The notes under the pieces were generated by a model, which did no database searches, was not told the DNA's origin, and saw only the letters and a program-made list of their open reading frames with translations. 64,000 bases of DNA from Arthrobacter sp. OAP107 (GTDB taxonomy: Bacteria; Actinomycetota; Actinomycetes; Actinomycetales; Micrococcaceae). Made by a program: the position numbers and the translations under genes. How positions within the stretch are numbered: the first letter of the stretch is position 1; each line of letters begins with the position of its first letter. Of this stretch, positions 34,331 through 42,504 are shown in pieces. The stretch is from positions 5,084,001-5,148,000 of the forward strand of contig NZ_JBEPOK010000001.1 in assembly GCF_040546765.1 (NCBI RefSeq). Reading direction: 5' to 3'.

Positions 34331-35131
34331 CTAGCCTTCCCCCCGCGCGCGGGCAACCTGGGTTGCAATCTCGGCGGGCGGGCCCGCCGAGGCCGGCTGC
34401 CAGTGGTCCAGCACCGAGTACGCGATGATCCGTTCCTCGGAGCCGAAGCGTGGGTTGCAGCTGGTCATGGTGAGAAGCCTTTCGGTGGGGCGCACTCCTG
34501 GCTGGTTGGGGACCGGCAGGAGGACATCGGCTTCGGTGGGCAGAACGATGCGGTTGTTGCGGAAGACGTAAACGTAGTAGCCGTCCCGCGTCTGGACGTA
34601 GATCCTGTCCCCGGGAACCAGCGTGTGGATATTGTCCAGCACGGCGCCGTGCGTCTGGCGGTGGCCTGCCACCGCGAAGTTGCCCACCGCGCCGGGCATG
34701 GAGGTGTTGCCGTAGTGGCCGAGGCCCAGGGTGTCCAGGACGTCCGCGCTGGTGCCTTCGACGATGGGCCGGGTGTAGGTTTCGCCGAACCGGGGGATGT
34801 ACATGATCCCGATGGTGCCGCCGTGGCCGGGGGCCTCGCCTACAACGGGCGCTCCGTAGTCCTTCGGGCCGGCAGTGGCCGTGCCGCCGGTCGCTGACGG
34901 CGCGGGCGGGGGGGTCACAGGCCCGCCCAGGTCCCGGACGAAGTCCTTGACGGCGGCGCTTTGCTTGGCATCGGACTCCACGTTGGTCCACCATAGCTGC
35001 CACGCAACAAAGAGAAGCAGCACTATGCCGGCGGTAATAAGCAGCTCCCCGAAGATCTGGACGGCCTTCCGCAGGATCACGACGCCGGTCACCGGCTTGC
35101 CAGTGGCCGTCACCTTCTCCTGCACTACCAC
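34331..35131 (-). CDS. srtE: Class E sortase
   Basis: 266 residues from the GTG at 35131, chosen because GGAGG stands 7 bases upstream; a 10-residue longer version is possible. One N-terminal membrane helix (LITAGIVLLLFVAWQLWW), a Pro-rich spacer, then the sortase barrel with the catalytic His in AVAGHRQTHG, Cys in LTMTSCNPRF and the Arg in SEERII. Class E enzymes join LAxTG-type surface proteins to the cell wall. No sorting-signal substrate is seen nearby; it may be housekeeping. Confidence 0.92.
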   Translation of the reverse strand: MVVQEKVTATGKPVTGVVILRKAVQIFGELLITAGIVLLLFVAWQLWWTNVESDAKQSAAVKDFVRDLGGPVTPPPAPSATGGTATAGPKDYGAPVVGEAPGHGGTIGIMYIPRFGETYTRPIVEGTSADVLDTLGLGHYGNTSMPGAVGNFAVAGHRQTHGAVLDNIHTLVPGDRIYVQTRDGYYVYVFRNNRIVLPTEADVLLPVPNQPGVRPTERLLTMTSCNPRFGSEERIIAYSVLDHWQPASAGPPAEIATQVARARGEG

Positions 35132-35303
35132 GCGATCTCCTCCAAGGCGGTTGCGGGGCACCGGTGCGGACTGAACTACAGCTAGAATTGGCTGCTAGTA
35201 AGACTTCAGACCTGACCAAGAGTGTGCAGACCGCCGGCTTTCCCCTTACAGCAGGATATCAAGCCGAGGTGCGTCCTCTTGATTCAGCAGCTAAGGAGGA
35301 CAT

Positions 35304-35558
35304 GTGCCCGAGTCAAAGCCACGTAAGAAGCCTGCCCGCCCGGCCGAGCCCGTTTCCACCCAGGCCGCCTACAAGCCGAATCCCGTGTGGTTCAAGCCCG
35401 TCATGTTCGGCCTGATGATCATTGGCCTGCTCTGGATCATCACCTTCTACATCAGCGAGGGGCAGCTGCCGGTCCAGGCATGGCAGTCCTGGAACATCCT
35501 GGCCGGGTTTGGCATTGCGATCGTCGGCTTCCTGATGACCACGCGCTGGCGCTCCTGA
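35304..35558 (+). CDS. crgA: Cell division protein CrgA
   Basis: 84 residues. GTG start preceded by AAGGAGG. Basic, proline-rich N-terminus, then two membrane helices (VMFGLMIIGLLWIITFYI and NILAGFGIAIVGFLMTT) separated by a short outside loop, ending RWRS. CrgA is an actinobacterial divisome protein that recruits FtsI and others. Neighbourhood with pknB, pbpA and rodA is conserved. Confidence 0.95.
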   Translation: MPESKPRKKPARPAEPVSTQAAYKPNPVWFKPVMFGLMIIGLLWIITFYISEGQLPVQAWQSWNILAGFGIAIVGFLMTTRWRS

Positions 35559-35568
35559 GCCGACCCCC

Positions 35569-36166
35569 ATGACCGCAGAAGGCATCATCATCGGCGAGGA
35601 TGGCCTGGCCCGTCCGCTGTGGGCTTCCACGGATCCCCTTCTGCGAGAGTATTACGACACTGAGTGGGGCCTGCCCGTCCGGGACGAGCAGGGCCTGTAC
35701 GAGCGCATCAGCCTCGAGGCTTTCCAGGCGGGCCTGTCGTGGGCAACGATCCTGCGCAAACGCCCCGCCTTCCGTGCGGCCTTCGACAACTTCCACCCCG
35801 AAACCGTGGCCGCCTTTACCGAGGCCGACGTCGAGCGCCTCCTGCAGGACCCCGGCATCGTCCGCAACCGCCTTAAGATCCGCGCCGCGATCACCAATGC
35901 CAAGGCCACCATCGCGCTGCGGGACGAGGGCGGCCTCGTGGACTTTGTCTGGAAGTTCCAGCCAACCTCCACCCCTGCTCCCGTCACTTACGCCGACGTG
36001 CCCACCACGTCCCCTGAGTCCATCGCGCTTTCCAAGGCACTGCGGAAGAAGGGCTTCGCTTTCGTGGGGCCCACCACCATGTTCGCGCTGAATGGAGGCC
36101 ATCGGCATGGTGGACACACATCTTGTGGACAGCCACCGCCGCGGAACCTCAGGCGTCTGGGCCTAA
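35569..36166 (+). pseudogene. tag: DNA-3-methyladenine glycosylase I (Tag), +1 frameshift near the C-terminus
   Basis: The frame from 35569 gives a typical Tag protein (LREYYDTEWGLPVRDE, ERISLEAFQAGLSWATILRKRPAFR, GIVRNRLKIRAAI, KKGFAFVGPTTMFAL). The frame then continues wrongly as NGGHRHGG and stays open to 36399. The correct ending, MEAIGMVDTHLVDSH and so on, is in the next frame and stops at 36166. One extra A at 36091-36092 explains it; without it the protein has 198 residues. As written, the last 26 or so residues, including the His that helps bind the structural zinc, are replaced. It may be an assembly error. The enzyme removes alkylated adenine from DNA. Confidence 0.87.
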
Positions 36167-36361
36167 ACCGCTGCGGGAGGGACTGCCGCCGCGGACTGGC
36201 CGGTCCACACGTGTTGGTAAAGATATCCACAGCGTTGATAACTTGGGCGGCTCCGGTACGGGGAAACCGCGCTGCATCCCCGGCTGGCGCGGACGGAGAG
36301 CCGAAACTTGCATCTTCGAAGTTATTAACAGCTGTGGAAATGACTGTGGAAAACTCCGGTC
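36167..36361. other. Intergenic with DnaA-box-like motifs (left part of outlying cluster)
   Basis: ATATCCACA at 36223-36231 (8 of 9 to the DnaA box), GTTATTAACAG at 36321-36331, then two TGTGGAAA motifs. These repeat the vocabulary of oriC. The stretch may be partly the 3' region of tag. Confidence 0.55.
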
Positions 36362-36829
36362 TCAGCCGTTTTCAGGCCGGACGGGATGCTGGCTGGTAAT
36401 GGAAACGCGGTTGAAGGCGTTCATGGCGATGGCCAGCCAGCTCACTGCTGAGTACTGCTCCTCGGTGAGGTGCTCCCGCGCATAGGCGTCCTCCGTGTCG
36501 CGCGTGCGGGCGTCAGGGAGGACCGTGACGCTTTCGGCCAGGGCCAGCGCGGCGCGCTCGTGGTCCTCGAACACGGCGGTGTCCCGCCAGGCTGGCAGAA
36601 CGGCCAGCCGCTGCGTGGATTCGCCACCCTTGACGGCGTCCCTGACATGCATGTCGAGGCAGTAGGCACAGCCGTTGATCTGCGATATGCGGACATTAAG
36701 CAGTTCGATCAGCTTCCCGTCCAGACCGGCTTCAAGCATCGCTTCCTTGGCCTTCAGTCCGAGCCCGTTCAGTGCCCGCCAGGCTGCGGGGTGGTGCTTG
36801 TCCAGGAAGATGTGGCTGTGGGTACTCAC
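36362..36829 (-). CDS. Carboxymuconolactone decarboxylase / AhpD-like alkylhydroperoxidase
   Basis: 155 residues. The AhpD-type active site CAYCLDMHVRDA is present, preceded by LIELLNVRISQINGCAYC, typical of the small AhpD-like family. Such proteins reduce peroxides with the Cys pair or act as related thiol enzymes. It is flanked on both sides by DnaA-box-rich DNA and faces tag. It is a single-gene unit; the promoter is in the 36830-37350 spacer. Confidence 0.92.
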   Translation of the reverse strand: MSTHSHIFLDKHHPAAWRALNGLGLKAKEAMLEAGLDGKLIELLNVRISQINGCAYCLDMHVRDAVKGGESTQRLAVLPAWRDTAVFEDHERAALALAESVTVLPDARTRDTEDAYAREHLTEEQYSAVSWLAIAMNAFNRVSITSQHPVRPENG

Positions 36830-36853
36830 GCCATAGAGACTACACGGGCAGGG

Positions 36854-37262
36854 TGTGGATACGCGGACAGTTATCCACTTAGCAACAGGCAGCTACCCAC
36901 AACTTATCCACAGGTGGGGAAAACTTGTGTGGATTTCCGGCCGAAACGGCGGAAACCCGGAGCTGCGCGCCTTCTGAAGGGCGGAATCGCAGCCCCGTGA
37001 GTTATTAACAGTGTGAATAACCCTGTTGAAAGTACGTCCACAAAACCCTTGCCTTGGCACTCAGGCGACTGTTAATGCCCCGAACACCGCGCTCCGGTGG
37101 AGTTTCGGTGAAGTTGTCCACTTAACCACAGCGGCAGGCAGCGAAGTTATCCACAGGTGTGGACGCAAGCGTGCATATTGCTCGCAAGGAGCGCAGCACC
37201 CCGGTATCCCGGGGCCGCGGTCCGGGACTTACAGCTGTGTAAGTTATTAACAGTGTGGATAA
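36854..37262. other. Outlying DnaA-box cluster
   Basis: Perfect boxes TTATCCACA at 36904-36912 and 37147-37155 and TGTGGATAA at 37254-37262. Near matches: TGTGGATAC 36854, TTATCCACT 36871, TGTGAATAA 37012, TTGTCCACT about 37114. GTTATTAACAG occurs at 37001-37011 and 37243-37253 right beside two of the boxes; the same 9-mer GTTATTAAC is present at oriC (minus strand 52521-52529). No gene fits here. Confidence 0.75.
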
Positions 37263-37350
37263 CCACTGTGGAAAACCCTGCGGATTTCGTGCAGCTCGCC
37301 TCTGCACGGTAGACCACGTTGCGGCACCACCTCGGCCCGACACACACAAA

Positions 37351-37380
37351 AATGCCCCCGCTTCGGAAAGCGAGGGCATT
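37351..37380 (-). terminator. Terminator after the rhomboid gene
   Basis: 13-bp stem with one mismatch (AATGCCCCCGCTT / AAGCGAGGGCATT), followed on the minus strand by TTTTTGTGTGTG. Confidence 0.75.
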
Positions 37381-37416
37381 GCGGGGAAGTGCCGTACCAG
37401 GAGGCCGGAAGCAGCG

Positions 37417-38298
37417 TCAGGCAGCTATGAGAACCCGGTACCAGGAAGCCGCCAACAGCAGGGCCATCACGAGGGCCAGCCCGCCGGCCTGCAGGATGTT
37501 GCGCCGCGGGCCGCGTGGGGCGTAGGCGATGACGGCTGCGCACAGGGCACCGGTGATGAAGCCGCCCAAGTGGGCCTGCCAGGCGATCTGCGGCACCATG
37601 AAGCCGATGACGCCGTTGATCGCGATGAGTACCCAGAGCTGCCTCGTCTCACCGCCGCGGTGGCGCTGCACCACGAGCATGGCGCCGAACAGCCCGAAGA
37701 TCGCACCGGAGGCGCCTACGAGTCCCACGGGCCCGCCCTCGGGCAGGATCGGTGTCAGAAGCAGGTAACCCACCGACCCGCCGATGGCGGACAGCAGGTA
37801 TACGGCAAGGAAGCGGATCCGGCCCAGCAGCGGTTCGAGCGCCTGGCCAAAAATCCACAGCGTGTACATGTTCAGGACGATGTGGAGCAGGAAGCCCTGG
37901 GAGTGCAGAAAAGCCGAGGTGAGCATGCGCCACGGCTGGAACACCCCGTACTCGGGCGTCGCATAAACCGACGCATAAGCGAGGGTACGGTACACCGCGT
38001 TCCCGGGAAGCAGCCACTGCAGAACGAACAGCAGGGCGCACAGCCCGATGATTGCGTACGTCATCACGGGCTTGCCGGAAGCAACGGCACCGCCGTAAAC
38101 GGTCCGTGCTGCCGGCGTCGTACGCTTTGCTTCGTTGACGCAGTCAACGCACTGGAATCCGACGGCGGCCGCGCGCTGGCACTCGGGGCATGCCGGCCGC
38201 CCGCAACGCTGGCAGCTGACATACGAGGGCCGGTCCGGGTGCCGGGGGCACACCGGTGCCTGCGCTGACGGCTCCGCCGCCGGAGTTCCGTAGCTCAT
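37417..38298 (-). CDS. Rhomboid-family intramembrane serine protease with N-terminal zinc-binding motif
   Basis: 293 residues. The N-terminus has a B-box-like Cys/His pattern (CPRHPDRPSYVSCQRCGRPAC, shown only in part, then C-P-E-C and CVDCV), followed by six or seven membrane helices. Rhomboid motifs: SAFLHSQGFLLHIVLNM, catalytic Ser in GLVGASGAIFGLFG and catalytic His in WQAHLGGFITG. It cleaves membrane proteins within the bilayer; substrates are unknown. It lies 4 bp downstream of the cyclophilin gene in the same direction. Confidence 0.94.
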   Translation of the reverse strand: MSYGTPAAEPSAQAPVCPRHPDRPSYVSCQRCGRPACPECQRAAAVGFQCVDCVNEAKRTTPAARTVYGGAVASGKPVMTYAIIGLCALLFVLQWLLPGNAVYRTLAYASVYATPEYGVFQPWRMLTSAFLHSQGFLLHIVLNMYTLWIFGQALEPLLGRIRFLAVYLLSAIGGSVGYLLLTPILPEGGPVGLVGASGAIFGLFGAMLVVQRHRGGETRQLWVLIAINGVIGFMVPQIAWQAHLGGFITGALCAAVIAYAPRGPRRNILQAGGLALVMALLLAASWYRVLIAA

Positions 38299-38302
38299 GT
38301 GG

Positions 38303-38848
38303 TTAGAGCTGCTCGATGTCGATGCTGTTGATGGTCACGTCTTCAACCGGGCGGTCGCCCATGCCGGTGCGGACACCTTCAATGGCGTCCACAACCTTCT
38401 TGGATTCGTCATCGGCAACTTCGCCGAAGATGCTGTGCTTGCCCTGCAGCCAGTCGGTGGGGATGGTGGTGATGAAGAACTGTGAACCGTTGGTTCCCTT
38501 GCCCATCTGGATGCCGGCGTTGGCCATGGCCAGCTTGTAAGGAGCGCTGAAGTTCAGTTCGGGGTGGATCTCGTCATCGAAGCGGTAGCCCGGTCCGCCG
38601 GTGCCACGGCCCAGCGGGTCGCCGGCCTGGATCATGAAGTCCTTGATGATGCGGTGGAAGATGGTGCCGTTGTAGAGCGGCGTGCCGGTCTTGTCCTCGC
38701 CGGTCTCCGGGTGGGTCCAGGCCTGTTCTCCGGTGGCCAGTCCGATGAAGTTCTTAACAGTCTTGGGCGCGTGGTTGCCGAAGAGGTTCACAACGATGTC
38801 GCCGAGGCTGGTGTGGATGGTTGCTTTTGCAGTTGCTGAGGCAGTCAT
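38303..38848 (-). CDS. ppiA: Peptidyl-prolyl cis-trans isomerase, cyclophilin type
   Basis: 181 residues. Cyclophilin motifs: KTVKNFIGLATGEQAW, FHRIIKDFMIQAGDPLGRGTGGPGYRF (shown in pieces here: FHRIIKDFMIQAGDP and GTGGPGY), NGSQFFITT and WLQGKHSIFGEV. The active-site Arg, Phe, Gln and Trp positions are kept. Cytoplasmic; accelerates proline isomerisation during folding. It is upstream of, and probably co-transcribed with, the rhomboid gene. Confidence 0.95.
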   Translation of the reverse strand: MTASATAKATIHTSLGDIVVNLFGNHAPKTVKNFIGLATGEQAWTHPETGEDKTGTPLYNGTIFHRIIKDFMIQAGDPLGRGTGGPGYRFDDEIHPELNFSAPYKLAMANAGIQMGKGTNGSQFFITTIPTDWLQGKHSIFGEVADDESKKVVDAIEGVRTGMGDRPVEDVTINSIDIEQL

Positions 38849-39004
38849 AGGGCCATTCTTTCACGGCGGGTCAACGCGAATGCGGGCGCAAAAGGCAGTT
38901 CCGCGTTGGGTGAAATCCACCGTGAATCCGCCGGAACGATAGCAGCCCGGCTATTCGTGCACGTAGGCTAACAACAGAACCGTCACATTAATCGGGAGGT
39001 AGTT

Positions 39005-40009
39005 GTGAAGAAATCGGATCGTATTGCCCGCGAACTGGAGTTGTCGGTCAGTTCTGCAGTCGAGAACGCAAAAGACCGCGTGGAAGCAGCGGTGGACTGG
39101 GCAGTTCCCCGCCTCCAGCAGGGCATTGACACTGCTTCCCCCAAGATCCAGGAGGGGCTCAAGGTGGCGGCCCACAACCTTGCCGACGGCGTCGCCACTG
39201 TAACGCCGCGGCTCCAGGACGGTTTGGCGCAGCTGGCCCCGAAGATCCACGACGTCGTGGAAGGCGCCACCCCGCGCATGCACGACGCCCTGGACCGGGC
39301 CACCCCAGTTATTGCCCAGGCCCGCGACCGCGTCGTGGTTGAGTACCTGCCCCGGCTCTCGGACCAGATCGGAACCGCATCCGAGGCTGTCCACAGGACG
39401 CTCGAGAGCACCCCGGCCCGCGTTGACGCCGTGGCCCAGAAACTCGGCGACGCCGGCATCATCCACACCATCCAGGAACAGGCTCATGTGGCCGGCGGCC
39501 ACCTCAAGTCAGCCGCCAACGAAGCCAGCCGGGCAGTGACGGGCAAGGCGCTGGTGGTGGAGGCCCCGAAGCCGAAGAAGCGCGGACTCCTCGTTATTGG
39601 TGTGATCACTGCGGCCGTGGCCGCTGGCATTGCCGCCTGGAAGGCGTCAAAGCCGGTCGAGGACCCGTGGAAGACCCCCGCACCGGTAACGCCCGCACCG
39701 TCGACGCCGGCTGCAACCACCCCGGCAGCATCCGCCACCGGTGTTGGATCGGCCGCTTCCACCCCGGCACCGGTTCCGGCAGCTCCGGCAGGCAGTTCTG
39801 CGCCGGCTTCCGCTGATACGCCGCTGGACGCTGCCTTTGCCCTGGCTGCCGAGGACGAAGCCGACACTTCAGCCGACGCCTCCGCTGACAAGGCAAAGCA
39901 CGTTGCCGACGACGCGGATTCCAACGCCGGTGAAGTTGCCACCGATGAAAAGACCGCGGTGAAGAACATCGCATCCAACATCGAGAACGGCGCCGACAAG
40001 AAGGCGTAG
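39005..40009 (+). CDS. Hypothetical membrane protein with amphipathic helical repeats
   Basis: 334 residues from the GTG at 39005 (GGGAGG 5 bases upstream). Residues 1-175 are amphipathic helices with repeated PRLQ/PKIQ units about every 22 residues (AVPRLQQGID, ASPKIQEGLK, VTPRLQDGL, LAPKIHDV, ATPRMHDAL), recalling apolipoprotein-like lipid-binding helices. Near 195 is one membrane segment (GLLVIGVITAAVAAGIAAW) followed by Lys-Pro and a long Ala/Pro/Thr-rich tail and an acidic end. Proteins like this are common in Micrococcaceae; no function is known. Monocistronic by spacing. Confidence 0.7.
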   Translation: MKKSDRIARELELSVSSAVENAKDRVEAAVDWAVPRLQQGIDTASPKIQEGLKVAAHNLADGVATVTPRLQDGLAQLAPKIHDVVEGATPRMHDALDRATPVIAQARDRVVVEYLPRLSDQIGTASEAVHRTLESTPARVDAVAQKLGDAGIIHTIQEQAHVAGGHLKSAANEASRAVTGKALVVEAPKPKKRGLLVIGVITAAVAAGIAAWKASKPVEDPWKTPAPVTPAPSTPAATTPAASATGVGSAASTPAPVPAAPAGSSAPASADTPLDAAFALAAEDEADTSADASADKAKHVADDADSNAGEVATDEKTAVKNIASNIENGADKKA

Positions 40010-40095
40010 CCAAGTGCCCGCAAGGGGCAGCAACAGGAGGGGTTCCGCCGCGGCGGGACGCCTCCTGCCGTCTCTGCGGTGCTAAGTTTGAGGGG

Positions 40096-40965
40096 ATGTC
40101 ACCCGATAGATCCGCAGAGGATGCCTTGACTGACACTGAGCCGCGCGTATCCATTGTTATTCCGGCCTACAACGAGGAAAGTGTCATCCGGCAGTGCCTC
40201 ATCGCGGCGGTGTATCAGTCGGTTCCGGCGCACGAGATCATCGTGGTGGACAACATGTCCAAGGACCGCACGGCGTCGATCGTCACGCAGATGCAGCAGG
40301 AGTATCCGGAGAGCCCCATCATCCTGCTCCGCCAGGACAGGGAGCAGGGACTCATCCCAACCCGCAATTTCGGCCTGGACAACGCCACCGGGGACATCCT
40401 GGGCCGGATCGACGCTGACTCGGTGGTTGAACCTGACTGGGTGGAACAGGTGCAGAAGGCCTTCGAGGACCTGTCCACTTCGGCCGCCACCGGGCCCGTG
40501 GTCTACTACGACATGCCGATGCGCCGCTTCGGCCTCAAGGCGGATGACAAGATGCGCCAGCTGATGCTGAAGCTGGCAAAACACCAATATCACTTCCTGT
40601 TCGGCTCGAACATGGCCCTCCGCCGGTCCGCGTGGGAGACCATCCGCAGCGAAACCTGCCGGGACGAAAAGGACGAGATGCACGAGGACATCGACCTGTC
40701 CCTGCATCTCGCGGACCACGACCTCAAGGTCCAGTACTGGCCGCAGATGGTCTCCGGGATGTCGGCCCGCCGGCTCGAGGACTCACCCCGCGACTACAGG
40801 TACTACGTGACGCGCTTCGACCGCACTTACAAGGCCCACAACGTGAAGAAGATGGCGCTCAAAGCGCCGATGGTGGTCTTCTTCTCGGTGTATTTCCCGG
40901 CCAAGCTGCTGCGCGCCATCCACACCGTCAATACCAGCCAGCCGGTCCGCCGCGGCGGACAGTAG
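40096..40965 (+). CDS. Family 2 glycosyltransferase
   Basis: 289 residues. GT-A fold start VSIVIPAYNEESVIRQCL, then EIIVVDNMSKDRT, GLIPTRNFGLDNATGDILGRIDADSV (quoted in parts: TRNFGLDNATGDI and RIDADS, the DxD-like metal site), GSNMALRRSAWE and HEDIDLSLHLAD. The C-terminus has a hydrophobic patch (APMVVFFSVYFPAKLL) that may touch the membrane. It transfers a sugar from a nucleotide donor; acceptor unknown. Converges on the EamA gene 13 bp away. Confidence 0.9.
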   Translation: MSPDRSAEDALTDTEPRVSIVIPAYNEESVIRQCLIAAVYQSVPAHEIIVVDNMSKDRTASIVTQMQQEYPESPIILLRQDREQGLIPTRNFGLDNATGDILGRIDADSVVEPDWVEQVQKAFEDLSTSAATGPVVYYDMPMRRFGLKADDKMRQLMLKLAKHQYHFLFGSNMALRRSAWETIRSETCRDEKDEMHEDIDLSLHLADHDLKVQYWPQMVSGMSARRLEDSPRDYRYYVTRFDRTYKAHNVKKMALKAPMVVFFSVYFPAKLLRAIHTVNTSQPVRRGGQ

Positions 40966-40978
40966 CCCCGCGCGGTGC

Positions 40979-41902
40979 TCAGTCGGCCCCCAGCTCCGCC
41001 AGGGGGCGTTCCTCGGGTGGCTTGCCCCGGCCGCCTTTGCCGTTCCGCTGTCCCGCCACCACGACGGCGAGGCCCACAAGGATGAGTGCCAGCCCGGCAT
41101 AGGTGCCCGCCGGGAGTGTCTCGTTCAGGAACACTGCCGCCAGGAGCGCGGCACCGGGTATTTCAAGCAGGATAATCATGGACACCAGCAGCGGGCTCAT
41201 GGTGGCCAGCAGATGGTTGAACGCCGTATGTCCCACGAGCTGGGCGCACACCGTGATGGCCAGAATCCCCAGCCAGCCGCCGGCGTCGAAACCGGTCAGG
41301 GGCTGGTCCGTGGCGATTGCCAGTACCGCCACCAGGACAGAGCACATGCCGTAGCAGAGGGCCGTGTATGTTCCGGTGGTCATGCTTTGGCGTGCCCGGC
41401 CCCCGGCCAGGGTGTAGATGCCCGCGAGGAGTCCGCCGGCCATGGCGAGGATGTCGCCCAGCAGGGCGTCGGGGGACGTGCCCATGTCGAAACCGGTGAT
41501 AGCAACGACGCCGCCGAAAGAGATGCCCAGGCCCACCAGGACCTGCCAGGGGTGCCGCTCGCCGCGCAAGAGCTGAATGATGGCGATCCAGGCGGACTGC
41601 AGGCAGACGAGGGCCGTAGCGGCGGCCACGGAGGTCAGCTGTAGGGACGTGATGAAGCAGGCGAAGTGCAGGGCCAGGGCCACCGCCGCGACGAGCGACC
41701 AGCGGACCTCATGGCGGCCGATGCGGCTGAACTGGCGCGGCTCCCGGATCAGGGTGGGGGTGGCCATAACGGCTGCGGCGATGGCATTGCGCCAGAAGGC
41801 GATGGCGAGGGCGGTGACAGTGGTGGCGCCGAGCGTGGCGGCGATGAGCGGTCCTGATGAAGCAACGCCCAGGACACCCAAGGCAGCAATGAAGAGATTC
41901 AC
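40979..41902 (-). CDS. EamA/DMT-family transporter
   Basis: 307 residues with about ten hydrophobic segments in two homologous halves (ALGVLGVASSGPLIAATLG first, DILAMAGGLLAGIYTLAGG at the start of the second), the layout of drug/metabolite transporters. Tail is short and basic. Members export amino acids, metabolites or drugs; nothing in the sequence sets the substrate. Confidence 0.9.
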   Translation of the reverse strand: MNLFIAALGVLGVASSGPLIAATLGATTVTALAIAFWRNAIAAAVMATPTLIREPRQFSRIGRHEVRWSLVAAVALALHFACFITSLQLTSVAAATALVCLQSAWIAIIQLLRGERHPWQVLVGLGISFGGVVAITGFDMGTSPDALLGDILAMAGGLLAGIYTLAGGRARQSMTTGTYTALCYGMCSVLVAVLAIATDQPLTGFDAGGWLGILAITVCAQLVGHTAFNHLLATMSPLLVSMIILLEIPGAALLAAVFLNETLPAGTYAGLALILVGLAVVVAGQRNGKGGRGKPPEERPLAELGAD

Positions 41903-41964
41903 GCTTCCACAGTAGTGGGCCGGGAACCGCGGGCCAGGAACAATAGGCCGGGCAAACGAAAAAG

Positions 41965-41986
41965 CCCCGGCCGTTTCCGACCGGGA
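41965..41986 (-). terminator. Terminator after tRNA-Ala
   Basis: On the minus strand: stem TCCCGGTC / GGCCGGGG (8 bp with two G-U pairs), loop GGAAAC, then CTTTTTCG. The wobble pairs only form in the minus-strand RNA, so it serves the tRNA. Confidence 0.75.
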
Positions 41987-41995
41987 CCTTTCTTA

Positions 41996-42071
41996 TGGTG
42001 GAGGCACGGGGACTCGAACCCCGAACCCCCTGCTTGCAAAGCAGGTGCGCTACCAATTGCGCCATGCCCCC
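41996..42071 (-). tRNA. tRNA-Ala (anticodon TGC)
   Basis: 76 nt including an encoded CCA. Acceptor GGGGGCA pairs with TGCCTCC; anticodon loop TTTGCAA; T-loop GTTCGAGTC. Confidence 0.97.
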
Positions 42072-42142
42072 ATAAGAAGCAACCCGTCCATCATACCCTA
42101 GTTCCAAAGGCTGGCTGACCAGCCTCCGCACCGGGATCCGGG

Positions 42143-42262
42143 CTATTCAACCTTGTCGGTTGATTCGCTCCAGACTGTTTTCCGGGCTTCGGATTCCTGC
42201 ACTTTTTTCTTGTAGAAGAGGACGCCTGCGACCGCAGCTGCAATAACCAGCAACTTCTTCAC
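42143..42262 (-). CDS. DLW-39 family small protein
   Basis: 39 residues from the GTG at 42262: a hydrophobic N-terminus (KKLLVIAAAVAGVLFYKKK), then a polar tail with TVWSESTDKVE. Length, the Lys-flanked membrane helix, the W-x-E-x-TD ending and the place between tRNA-Ile and tRNA-Ala downstream of gyrA all match the actinobacterial DLW-39 family. Function unknown; a single-pass membrane peptide is likely. Short genes of this kind are easily missed. Confidence 0.85.
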   Translation of the reverse strand: MKKLLVIAAAVAGVLFYKKKVQESEARKTVWSESTDKVE

Positions 42263-42331
42263 ACGCACCCCGTTCCGGCTGAATTCCTAGGAATCCTGCC
42301 TAAACCTCTACTTGAACCTGTGCAGGTTCCG

Positions 42332-42405
42332 TGGGCGTACCAGGACTTGAACCTGGGACCTCTTCGTTATCAGCGAAGCGCTCTAACCGCCTGAGCTATA
42401 CGCCC
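42332..42405 (-). tRNA. tRNA-Ile (anticodon GAT)
   Basis: 74 nt. Acceptor GGGCGTA pairs with TACGCCC; D-arm AGCTCAGGCGGTTAGAGC; anticodon loop CTGATAA; T-loop GTTCAAGTC. CCA not encoded. Confidence 0.97.
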
Positions 42406-42504
42406 CGATGCCTCATCGGGCCGAGACAAGACTCTACAGTACATCCCGGCCCGATCTCAAATCGAGGCATTCAACCGCGGTTTTCCCGCGGAAATACAGG
42501 GTTT

